Origin: an uncultured Pseudomonadota bacterium
GTDB taxonomy: Bacteria; Myxococcota_A; UBA796; GCA-2862545
DNA length: 13,874 bases
Direction of reading: 5' to 3'
Assembly (NCBI GenBank): GCA_937891875.1
Contig: CALATR010000794.1
Location: 1-13,874 of the forward strand
Of the stretch, positions 7,845 to 13,874 are shown one piece after another. The stretch's first letter is position 1, and each line of letters begins with the position of its first letter. A program made the translations under genes and the position numbers. The notes below the pieces were generated by a model. That model was not told the DNA's origin. It did not search any database and saw only the letters and a list, made by a program, of their open reading frames with translations.

Positions 7845-8894
7845 TCACTCGTCGCGGGGCATGACCGAGAGCTGGTCGAGGTCGGGCACGGCGCGATCCC
7901 GGGACACCGGGCCCGGCACACCCAGGTGGAGGATCCGGCTGCCCGCCCGGGCGACCGGGTTGGCGCTCTTGCCGACGACGACGCCATCCTCGGGAGCACG
8001 GTAGGTGCGGATGACCTGGCCCCACGGGTCGATCAGGCGAGCGATGGCCTGGCCCTTCGCGATCCGAGCGGCGCAGTCCGGGAGCACGGTGAGCATGCCG
8101 CCGGTGTCGGTGTAGAGCCAGTAGGAGCGCACGCACTCGGTCGCCTGGCCCAACGCCTCCTCCTCGTCCGGCTCGACCATGCCCAGGGTCTCGAGGATGT
8201 CGCGCAGGCCGATCCGGGACAGCCGCACCAGGTCCTTGTCGAAGATCTGCGGATCGCCGATCTCGACGGTGATGGACGGGATCCCCAGGTTCTCGGCCGA
8301 TCCACGCAAGGTCATGTCCTTGCTGGGGTTGTGCACGATGATGTCGGCGCCCACCAGGCGAGCAAGGTGGGCGGTGGTGGCGTTGGCGAGGTCGGCGCGC
8401 ACGTAGAAGGAGTTCACCCGGCCGAAGCTGGCGGTGTGCAGGTCCAGCAGCACGTCGAAGCGGCTGATCACCCGGGTGAGCAGGCGGTGGGCGTAGATCT
8501 GGGACTCGTTGCCATCGGCGCGCCCGGGGAAGACGCGGTTGAGGTCCTCCTGGTCGGGGTAGCGACGCTGGTGGCGGGTGAAGGCGGGCACGTTGGCGGG
8601 GGCCACGCCGACCACGGTGCCGCGGAGACGCTTGGGATCGATACGCCGGAACAGGGCATGGATCGCCGGGATTCCGTTGAGCTCGTTTCCGTGGAGCGCG
8701 GCGGTCAGGCCGACCACCGGCCCGGGCTTCGTGCCCCGGGCGACCAGGGTGGGCACCCGCACGGTCCGCGAGGCGCTGTCCTCGATGAGGCCGATCGCGA
8801 GCCGGCTGACCTCGCCGGCGGGCAGGGTCTCGATGTCGAGCTCGTCGACGTAGAGCGGCAGCTTGGCGGGGAAGATCTCGATCCAGTCGGCCAT
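7845..8894 (-). CDS. AstE/AspA family zinc-dependent amidohydrolase (succinylglutamate desuccinylase-like)
   Basis: The product has 349 residues. The metal ligands and catalytic residues of the M14-like succinylglutamate desuccinylase/aspartoacylase family are visible: HGNE (His68, Glu71), the LNRVFPG motif (118-124), DLHTA (His153) and a late catalytic-type Glu in VEIGDPQ (211). The C-terminal part is a beta-rich domain with a YRAPEDGVVVGK turn (298-309), as in other members. The family hydrolyses amide bonds of N-acylated amino acids or similar compounds in the cytoplasm; the substrate here cannot be told. No other arginine-catabolism (ast) genes are nearby, so a true AstE role is not supported. 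ATG 8894 is preferred over the upstream in-frame ATG at 8936 because GGAGG lies 5 bases ahead and homology begins at MADWIEIF. It is the distal gene of the right-hand minus-strand run, 54 bases after the glycosylase gene. Confidence 0.9.
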   Translation of the reverse strand: MADWIEIFPAKLPLYVDELDIETLPAGEVSRLAIGLIEDSASRTVRVPTLVARGTKPGPVVGLTAALHGNELNGIPAIHALFRRIDPKRLRGTVVGVAPANVPAFTRHQRRYPDQEDLNRVFPGRADGNESQIYAHRLLTRVISRFDVLLDLHTASFGRVNSFYVRADLANATTAHLARLVGADIIVHNPSKDMTLRGSAENLGIPSITVEIGDPQIFDKDLVRLSRIGLRDILETLGMVEPDEEEALGQATECVRSYWLYTDTGGMLTVLPDCAARIAKGQAIARLIDPWGQVIRTYRAPEDGVVVGKSANPVARAGSRILHLGVPGPVSRDRAVPDLDQLSVMPRDE

Positions 8895-8948
8895 GGAGCC
8901 TCCAAGCCCTCGACTATAGGCGCAGGCCCGACGCACCGCGCTGGTCGA

Positions 8949-9857
8949 TCACGCCCCCCGCCGGCCGCGCCCCACCTCGCGCTTGGGGCTGGTGCGGGGC
9001 GGCTCGATGTTGGCGGCGTACACGAGCCGCATGACCCGGAAGCGGTGGGGGCGGAAGGGCTCGGCGAGGGCGAACATCTCGTCATCGGTGGTGGCGCGAT
9101 CCTCGCCGGTGAGCGCGTAGCGGAGCGTGCGGGGCAGGTGCACGTCGCCCGGGGGCAGGGCGTCGGGATCGCCGAGGTGCATGCCCAGCACGGACTCGGC
9201 GGTCCAGGGACCGAGCCCGGGGAGCGCCTGCAGCCGGCGGAGGCGGCCGGGGCGGTCCATGGCGTACGCCTCTCGCAGGCGCTCCGCGTGGCGACCGACC
9301 AGGACCAGGGTCCGCGCCCGGCGCTCGCCGAGCCCCCACCTCTGGAACATCCACGATGGGGTGGCGGCGAGGGCGGCGGGGGTGGGCGGCACCCGCAGGG
9401 GCAGCGGCCCGGGAGCAGGCTCGCCGCGGGCCTCGACGAGCCGACGCCAGGTGCTCGCCGCCTCCATCCAGGTCCAGAGCTGCTGGAGCACGACCCGCAC
9501 CAGGCTGCCGTAGACGTCGCCATTGTCGGACAGCCGCACCCCCCGATGCACCTCCGCCAGGCGCGCGATCTTGTCGTGCGCGGGCTGAAAGGCGTCCGGG
9601 TCGTCGTGCAGGCCGAGGAAGCGCGGCGCCTGGGCGATGGCGGCGTCGGCGCCGGGACCCCAGGCCTGGGCGCGCAGGTGGTCAACCCGGTCGCGCACGT
9701 GCAGGGTGGCGGGGCCGTCGGGGGTGAGCCACGCGCGGAAGACCTCGCGATCCCGCGCCTTGAACGTCGGATCCCGCCCGCCGGTTCTCTGGAAGCGGAC
9801 GGTGTCCCACAGGCCGTAGGTCTCGGGGCGATCGAAGCGGGCGGAGGCGTCGGCCAT
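8949..9857 (-). CDS. AlkA-type DNA-3-methyladenine glycosylase (HhH-GPD family)
   Basis: The product has 302 residues. The helix-hairpin-helix DNA-binding motif LPGLGPWTA (212-220) is followed 18 residues later by the catalytic Asp in GDVHLPR (Asp238), the AlkA arrangement; there is no FeS-cluster Cys set as in Nth/MutY. An N-terminal AlkA-like half (about 8-110) precedes the HhH-GPD core (about 115-285). It should excise alkylated purines from DNA as the first step of base-excision repair. The basic C-terminal tail (PKREVGRGRRGA) may help bind DNA. It starts at ATG 9857, 10 bases after the bis-trypsin-like gene, with no clear SD, so translation may depend on the upstream gene. Lesion specificity is not readable from the sequence. 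Family membership is firm; orthology with E. coli alkA is not claimed. Confidence 0.9.
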   Translation of the reverse strand: MADASARFDRPETYGLWDTVRFQRTGGRDPTFKARDREVFRAWLTPDGPATLHVRDRVDHLRAQAWGPGADAAIAQAPRFLGLHDDPDAFQPAHDKIARLAEVHRGVRLSDNGDVYGSLVRVVLQQLWTWMEAASTWRRLVEARGEPAPGPLPLRVPPTPAALAATPSWMFQRWGLGERRARTLVLVGRHAERLREAYAMDRPGRLRRLQALPGLGPWTAESVLGMHLGDPDALPPGDVHLPRTLRYALTGEDRATTDDEMFALAEPFRPHRFRVMRLVYAANIEPPRTSPKREVGRGRRGA

Positions 9858-9867
9858 GGGCCAGTGG

Positions 9868-11739
9868 CTATCCGGTCTCCCACATCTGGAGGAAGCGCTT
9901 GAAGCCTTGCTCCTTCGCCGGGTGTCTCTCGTACACGGCCATGACGAAGTGCTGGAGGGTGCCGTAGCGCCAGGTCATGTCCATCACCGCGTCCAGCGCG
10001 TCGGCGTCGCTGCCGCCGGTCGGCACGTCGGACGCGTTCACTCCGGCTCCGGCGGCGAACGTCGCGATGTTGGTCGCTCGCACGTTGCAGTCGCGGAGGA
10101 AGTTGAAGAGCTCGCGGTACTCCTGCGACCCCTGGCGGATCCCCCGGCGGGCGGAGGCGGTGGATAGCACGCCCCTCGCCTCCCGGTCGAGCCATGCAGG
10201 GCGCGGATCCAGCTCGAAGCATAGCTTCAAGGACCATATCTCGGGGTTTCGCCCCAGCTCCCACATGGGCTCTGCGACTCCCGGCTCCGACGTCTGCACC
10301 CCCCAGACGACACCTGAGCGGAGGTCCACGAGGGGGGCTCCGCGGCAGGACGCATCGCTCGCACAGTCATGGATGAGGTGAGGCACGTCGCCGCCCGACA
10401 TGCGCACGGCCACCCCCGGGCGCAGCTGGACCCGGCCGGCCTCGTCCAGCGTGACCAGGGCGAGCGCGCGATTGACCAGCTCCCGCGGCTGACCCGCGGC
10501 GAACCGGATGGACGGGAAGCTGTTCTCGGCGACCTCGACCGCGAGCACGCCAACGTCGAACGCGCGGTGCACGAGCTGAAACCTCGCTCGGAACAGCTCG
10601 GAGCCTCGCGCCCGATGCTGCGCCGCCGAGAAGTCCACCAGCGGCCACGGCGAGGCGTTCCCCGAACCGTTGAGCATCAACGCGTCGCCGGCCTCGACGG
10701 CGACCAGCACCTCGTCCTCACCCGCCCGGGCGACCAGCGCATGGCCCAGGTCACGCCTGCCCGTCCGGTCGAGTGCCAGCAGCCGTCCCAGGTTGCCGGC
10801 AACGCTGCGGAGGGCGTTGTCGACGGTGGGATGGGTGAGGATCGGTCGCCATCCGCCGGCGACCTCGTCCTGCAGCAGGACGGGCCGCTGCGGATCCGTG
10901 CCGCTTGGAATCGGTGTCTCACCCGTATCATCGACGATCCGCACCCCATCACCCTCGTAGGCCGCGGTCAGGGGTCGAGCGCTGAGCGCACCCGAGTCCA
11001 GCGCATCCAGGACCGCCAGCGCCGTGCTCGCGGGGAGCGCGTGGTTGATCTCGAGGTAGCGCCCAGCGATCTGCAGTCCGACCACGTGTCCGGTTGTCAG
11101 GTCCACGACGGGCGCGCCGCCGCACCCTCCGAGCGTCGTCGCGTTGTGGTCCAGAGTGGGGCCGACCGCCGCCCCGAGGTTCCGACGCTCCTTGCTGCCG
11201 ACCACCCGACCCGGCATGAGCCGTTTGACTCCGTACGTATGGCGAAAGATCTCGTCAGCGATCCGCCCATCGTTGCGCAGGTCCCGGTCGGGGTAGCCGA
11301 TCACCGCCACGTCTGCGGATGGCTCGGGCAGCTCCGCGCCCAACGTCGCCGGGGTGCGGTCTACCGGCGCAGCGAGCCTGCCGAGGCAGAACCCGGAGTC
11401 CGGTGGGCCATCGATCAGCTCGACCAGGTTCGATCGATCGGTCTCCGCCCTCCCCACCTCGCGACGAAAGTCCACCCTGACGGGCTCGTCGTCGCGAACA
11501 TAGGCAGCGAGGTTGCCGACGATGAGCACCAGATCCGGGCGGACGAGCATACAGGTCCCGACGAACTGCAGGCGGTCGCTCCCCGGGGTCTCGAGCCTTC
11601 CGGTAGCCCGGATCACCCGTCGCAGGCGCTCCCGGACCTCCGGTTCGCCGAGCCTCGCCCAGGCTCCGCCGTCCGGCGCCTCGTAGTCGTCGTCCACGAT
11701 GTCGAAGGCCGGTCGCAGCTTCGGCAGGATGATCGCCAC
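9868..11739 (-). CDS. Bis-trypsin-like protein with degenerate catalytic sites and C-terminal effector-associated-like domain
   Basis: The product has 623 residues from GTG 11739. It resembles the bis-trypsin proteins of bacterial conflict systems: an N-terminal LPKLRPAF segment, a first trypsin-like domain (about 40-245) with the family markers GYPDRD (148-153), VKRLMPG (171-177) and GRYLEINHALPA (226-237), then a second trypsin-like domain (about 300-495). The active sites look lost. In domain 1 the usual GGNSGSP is GGCGGAP (204-210), so Ser is Gly, and the expected TNRHV is IVGNL, so His is Asn. In domain 2 the Ser position is Arg466 in CRGAP. The last 85 residues (about 540-623) are helical, with Trp590 and a final YERHP...FLQMW, like effector-associated domains that recruit partners. 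Start: AGGAGG lies 4 bases before the GTG; in-frame ATGs at 11760 and 11799 lack one. It is probably a regulator or adaptor rather than a protease. Confidence 0.82.
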   Translation of the reverse strand: MAIILPKLRPAFDIVDDDYEAPDGGAWARLGEPEVRERLRRVIRATGRLETPGSDRLQFVGTCMLVRPDLVLIVGNLAAYVRDDEPVRVDFRREVGRAETDRSNLVELIDGPPDSGFCLGRLAAPVDRTPATLGAELPEPSADVAVIGYPDRDLRNDGRIADEIFRHTYGVKRLMPGRVVGSKERRNLGAAVGPTLDHNATTLGGCGGAPVVDLTTGHVVGLQIAGRYLEINHALPASTALAVLDALDSGALSARPLTAAYEGDGVRIVDDTGETPIPSGTDPQRPVLLQDEVAGGWRPILTHPTVDNALRSVAGNLGRLLALDRTGRRDLGHALVARAGEDEVLVAVEAGDALMLNGSGNASPWPLVDFSAAQHRARGSELFRARFQLVHRAFDVGVLAVEVAENSFPSIRFAAGQPRELVNRALALVTLDEAGRVQLRPGVAVRMSGGDVPHLIHDCASDASCRGAPLVDLRSGVVWGVQTSEPGVAEPMWELGRNPEIWSLKLCFELDPRPAWLDREARGVLSTASARRGIRQGSQEYRELFNFLRDCNVRATNIATFAAGAGVNASDVPTGGSDADALDAVMDMTWRYGTLQHFVMAVYERHPAKEQGFKRFLQMWETG

Positions 11740-11776
11740 GTGTCCTCCTGCGGCCAGCATAGGACAGACCCGGGGT

Positions 11777-12175
11777 TCAGCCCGCCTCCCCCGCCACATA
11801 CAGCCAGCGCCCGTCCACCCGGCGGAACGTGCTGCGCTCGGTGAAGCCCACGTCGCGGCCGCCCTGGGTGAGCTCGGCGCGGAAGGTCACGGTTGCCTCG
11901 TCGCCCACCGGATCGGGCGCGTCCACGATGGTGAGGCCGTCGAAGCGGGTCGCAGCGCAGAACGCGGCCAGCTCCTCCGCCCAGGCCGCGCGATCGGACT
12001 GCCAGTGGGGACCGAAGGGGTGGGTGGTGTCCTGCACGTAGGCGACGAGGCCCTTGGCGTAGGCGGCGTAGCGGCTGCGCATCAGGGCGAGGGGGGTCGG
12101 CGCCGGTCGACCCGCATGCAGAGGTCCGCAGCAGCGCTTCTCGAGCTTGCGGCTGTGGCAGCGACAGCGGGCCAT
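11777..12175 (-). CDS. YchJ/UPF0225-like protein with N-terminal SEC-C-type zinc motif
   Basis: The product has 132 residues. A Cys-rich N-terminus (MARCRCHSRK, then RCCGPLH, residues 1-20) matches the SEC-C-like zinc knuckle that opens E. coli YchJ. It is followed by LMRSRYAAY (31-39), the strongly conserved family signature, and an NTF2-like middle domain ending FTERSTFRRVDGRWLYV (111-127). E. coli YchJ has a second SEC-C motif at its C-terminus; it is absent here, as in many short members. The family's biochemical role is unknown; a zinc-binding, cytoplasmic protein is all that can be inferred. ATG 12175 has GGAGG 4 bases ahead and is the start of homology; the frame remains open far upstream but overlaps the divergent DUF2461 gene. 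It is the first gene of the right-hand minus-strand run, 37 bases before the bis-trypsin-like gene. Confidence 0.88.
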   Translation of the reverse strand: MARCRCHSRKLEKRCCGPLHAGRPAPTPLALMRSRYAAYAKGLVAYVQDTTHPFGPHWQSDRAAWAEELAAFCAATRFDGLTIVDAPDPVGDEATVTFRAELTQGGRDVGFTERSTFRRVDGRWLYVAGEAG

Positions 12176-12238
12176 GCAACCTCCGGGGGCGCAGTCTATG
12201 GCCGTCTCGGCTACGCTGCCCGAACCTGCGAGGTCCCG
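12176..12238. promoter_or_regulatory. Divergent intergenic region between YchJ-like and DUF2461 genes
   Basis: These 63 bases must hold 5' signals for both divergent units if neither is read from further away. They contain the GGAGG of the YchJ-like gene and the GCGAGGT of the DUF2461 gene, with a slightly AT-richer core (GTCTATGG, about 12194-12201). No convincing -35/-10 pair or operator palindrome is seen on either strand. Confidence 0.35.
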
Positions 12239-12931
12239 GTGACGTTCTCCGCCTTCTCCCCCGACATGCTCGCCTTCCTGCGCGAGCTCGCCGCGAACAA
12301 CGACCGCGACTGGTTCAAGGCCAACCAGAAGCGCTACGAGCGGGACGTCCGCGAGCCCGTCCGCGCCTTCGTCCGCGCCATGACGCCGGTCCTCGACGAG
12401 CACGCCCCGGCGCTGACCGCCGACGATCGCAAGGTCGGCGGCTCGATGATGCGCCCCCAGCGCGACACCCGCTTCAGCGCCGACAAGACGCCCTACAAGG
12501 TCCACGTGGGCGTGCAGTTCCGCCACCAGGGCGGCAAGGACGTGCACGCGCCCGGCCTGTACCTGCACATCCACCCGGACGAGCTCTTCGTGGGCCTGGG
12601 CATGTACCGACCGGCGTCGGCGGACCTCAAGAGCATCCGCGAGCGCATCAGCGCCGAGCCCCAGGCCTGGACCGAGATCGTCGAGGATGAACGCCTGAAG
12701 TCCGTGTGGTCCATGGGCGATCGCGACAACCTGCTGAAGAGCAAGCCCCGCGGGTTCGACGCCGACGACCCGATGATCGACTGGCTGCGGATGAAGTCCC
12801 ACATCCTGGTCCGCGACCTCGAGCGCGACGAGGTCTTCAGCCCGGGCCTGCCCGAGCGCATGGCCGGGTGGCTGCAGTCCGGGAGTCGCCACGCCGGGTT
12901 CCTGTGCGAGGCGATCGGGCAGCCGTGGTGA
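12239..12931 (+). CDS. DUF2461 (TIGR02453) family protein
   Basis: The product has 230 residues. It begins VTFSAFSPDMLAFLRELAAN and shows the family signatures NNDRDWF (20-26), YERDV (33-37) and RDTRFSADKTPYK (75-87), then a beta-rich middle with GLYLHIHPDE (106-115) and GLGMYRP (119-125). The length is normal for the family. It is widely distributed, soluble and without a known reaction; no catalytic residues can be named. GTG 12239 is preferred because GAGGT stands a few bases ahead and family homology begins there; the frame remains open upstream to 11699 but that part lies over the YchJ-like and bis-trypsin-like genes. It ends 4 bases before the following small membrane-protein gene, so the two are probably co-transcribed. 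The family call is firm and the function unknown. Confidence 0.92.
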   Translation: MTFSAFSPDMLAFLRELAANNDRDWFKANQKRYERDVREPVRAFVRAMTPVLDEHAPALTADDRKVGGSMMRPQRDTRFSADKTPYKVHVGVQFRHQGGKDVHAPGLYLHIHPDELFVGLGMYRPASADLKSIRERISAEPQAWTEIVEDERLKSVWSMGDRDNLLKSKPRGFDADDPMIDWLRMKSHILVRDLERDEVFSPGLPERMAGWLQSGSRHAGFLCEAIGQPW

Positions 12932-12935
12932 GCCC

Positions 12936-13469
12936 GTGAGCCTGCCCGCGCCGCCGGGGAGGTTCCGATCGGATCTGGAGGGGGTGGCGCTGGTGTCTCC
13001 CTCCACCCTGCCGATCGCGATGGTCGGCCTGTGGACGCTGCTGGCGATCCTCGCGGGCATCACGTTCCTCGTCGCCGCCGCCGACCTGTGGACCGCCGCC
13101 GCCGCCCTGGCCACACTCACCGCGGTCCCGCTGCTGTGGTCGCTGTGGATCGTCCACCGGAGCCGGAAGGCCGAGCTGCGCATCACGTCGAACCACGCGA
13201 TCTTCCGCCGCGGACGTCAGGAGACACGGATCCCCCTGCATGCGGTGACAAGGGTCGAGGAGGCGAGCGCGCCCGACGGGACCGGGGGGCTCGCGGTGCA
13301 CTGGTGGGACGGCCACCAGGACCACAGACACCTGGTCGCCTGGCGCCTCACCCCCGAGGAGCGCGCCTGGCTGAAGCAGGCACTGACCGACCGGATCGAG
13401 GGCGGGCCGCGGGACCGGGAGAGCGAGAAGGCGCTGGATGCGCTGCGTCAGGGCGTGGAGGTGCGGTGA
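12936..13469 (+). CDS. Small two-helix membrane protein with PH-like cytoplasmic tail
   Basis: The product has 177 residues. Two hydrophobic helices (about 25-48 and 52-74) form a hairpin; a basic HRSRK stretch (74-78) then marks the cytoplasmic side. The tail (about 79-140) reads like a bacterial pleckstrin-homology-type beta sheet: AELRITSNHAIFRRG, then QETRIPLHAVTRVEE, then GGLAVHWWDG. It ends in a charged helix (about 138-175). That layout resembles bPH-domain membrane proteins of unknown function; the assignment is by shape, not a recognised family. GTG 12936 lies 4 bases after the DUF2461 stop, consistent with translation following on from it, though the SD is weak. An alternative is a GTG or ATG further in that would leave both helices intact. 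Codon pattern and conservation-like texture favour this frame over the overlapping ORF starting at 13031. Confidence 0.75.
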   Translation: MSLPAPPGRFRSDLEGVALVSPSTLPIAMVGLWTLLAILAGITFLVAAADLWTAAAALATLTAVPLLWSLWIVHRSRKAELRITSNHAIFRRGRQETRIPLHAVTRVEEASAPDGTGGLAVHWWDGHQDHRHLVAWRLTPEERAWLKQALTDRIEGGPRDRESEKALDALRQGVEVR

Positions 13470-13470
13470 G

Positions 13471-13496
13471 CCTGCCGGGGACGAAAACCCGGCGGG
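13471..13496 (+). terminator. GC-rich hairpin just after the membrane-protein stop
   Basis: The arm CCTGCCGGG (13471-13479) pairs with CCCGGCGGG (13488-13496) as nine base pairs with one G-T wobble, closing an eight-base loop GACGAAAA. It begins two bases after the TGA. There is no T-tract behind it, so intrinsic termination is uncertain; it may instead protect the 3' end of the transcript. Confidence 0.35.
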
Positions 13497-13533
13497 GCTC
13501 GAGGTTCATCAACTGGAGCAGCACTGCTCGGCA

Positions 13534-13554
13534 CAGAGGCGCCGAGGCGCAGAG
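13534..13554. repeat. GAGGCGC-type repeat fragment
   Basis: The sequence AGAGGCGCCGAGGCGCAGAG contains two imperfect copies of an eight-base unit (AGAGGCGC, CGAGGCGC) and the beginning of a third. From memory, similar CAGAGGCGCAGAGG strings occur as dispersed intergenic elements in many bacterial genomes; I could not check this. It sits in the only sizeable non-coding part of the window, which suits a dispersed repeat. Confidence 0.4.
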
Positions 13555-13786
13555 TGCTCCGGCGGTCTGCCGCGGGTGCTTCGGCGTTGGCGAGCTCGAA
13601 GAACTGCTCGCCGCCGCGCACCGACCAGAGGTCTCGAGTCTGGGGCCGGTCGATGACGCCAGCGTTCGGGCCGCCGGCGGCCTCTCTCCCTCCTACGCGA
13701 ACCGGATCCTCTAGATCGGAGGTTCCTCCATTGCAGTAGCGCGACGGCGGGGCACTCGGTCCGTGGGACGGGAGAGGCGGCGGACT

Positions 13787-13857
13787 CACGGGGTCAGGAC
13801 GTCAGGGGTTGGACTTTCACGCGGCAGGATGCAACCCCTCTCGTCCTGACCCCCGTG
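13787..13857. repeat. Long imperfect palindrome, REP/IS200-like
   Basis: The left arm 13787-13811 (CACGGGGTCAGGACG, then TCAGGGGTTG) is the reverse complement of the right arm 13832-13857 (CAACCCCTCT, then CGTCCTGACCCCCGTG), apart from two mismatches and one extra C. The loop is 20 bases (13812-13831). As RNA or single-stranded DNA it would form a stem of about 24 base pairs. It is far too long and too remote from a gene end, without a T-tract, to be an ordinary terminator. Stems of this sort occur at REP elements and at the ends of IS200/IS605-family or RayT transposons; a transposase gene, if any, would lie beyond 13874. Confidence 0.7.
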
Positions 13858-13874
13858 GTCGTCTTCGTGGTGAG

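Larger units (their letters stand above)
13470..13786. other. Stretch without a convincing gene
   Basis: Apart from the hairpin directly after the stop and a GAGGCGC-type repeat fragment, nothing recognisable was found in these roughly 320 bases. A minus-strand frame of 113 codons (13448-13789) starts at the edge of the palindrome, is low-complexity (Pro/Ser/Ala/Arg), has no ribosome site and runs into the end of the membrane-protein gene. Plus-strand frames are similar in quality. The region reads like degenerate intergenic or repeat-derived DNA. Confidence 0.55.

Noticed and set aside
8913..8918. TATAGT on the minus strand as a -10 box for the AstE-like gene
   Set aside because: It fits five of six bases and is well placed, but no -35 element stands at the right distance and one hexamer in isolation is weak evidence.
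7926..9902. A 658-codon plus-strand frame opposite the AstE-like and glycosylase genes
   Set aside because: It is the complementary shadow of two genes with intact active-site motifs; no start signal or domain was seen.
13448..13789. A 113-codon minus-strand frame near the right edge
   Set aside because: Low-complexity, no ribosome site, begins at the palindrome and ends inside the membrane-protein gene; no domain recognised.
1..13874. CRISPR arrays, tRNA or rRNA genes
   Set aside because: No regularly spaced direct repeats, no cloverleaf-like sequence and no rRNA-like sequence were noticed on reading both strands.

Overview
The window is very GC-rich and densely coding, and every reading frame is biased enough to throw long spurious ORFs on both strands. 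A Hanks-type Ser/Thr kinase with an extracytoplasmic sensor, a two-haem cytochrome lipoprotein and an effector-associated bis-trypsin protein together suggest a large-genome, multicellularity-prone bacterium such as a member of the Myxococcota or a related former deltaproteobacterial lineage. This placement is an inference from style and content; no rRNA or marker gene is present.

Left half (1-5514, minus strand): one tight operon, read right to left. It runs from a two-haem c-type cytochrome lipoprotein, to a RavA-type MoxR AAA+ ATPase, to a ViaA-type VWA protein (coupled by a TGATG overlap), to a two-helix potassium channel with RCK domains, to a TPR-like protein cut by the window edge. In E. 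coli, RavA-ViaA acts on respiratory complexes and changes proton-motive-force-dependent aminoglycoside uptake. Finding the pair between a cytochrome and a K+ channel fits a role in membrane energetics.

Centre (5550-7823, plus strand): a divergently transcribed transmembrane Ser/Thr kinase with a dCache-like periplasmic sensor, only 35 bases from the cytochrome start.

Right-centre (7845-12175, minus strand): a second run of co-oriented genes. In transcription order these are a YchJ-like zinc-motif protein, a bis-trypsin-like protein whose catalytic residues appear lost in both protease domains and which ends in an effector-associated-like domain, an AlkA-type DNA glycosylase, and an AstE/AspA-type zinc amidohydrolase.

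Right end (12239-13874, plus strand): a DUF2461 protein and a small two-helix membrane protein with a PH-like tail. About 400 bases without a convincing gene follow, holding a post-gene hairpin, a fragment resembling a dispersed GAGGCGC repeat, and a striking long imperfect palindrome at 13787-13857 that looks like a REP/IS200-type element.

The best candidates for something new are the doubly degenerate bis-trypsin/EAD protein and the RavA-ViaA-cytochrome-channel operon.
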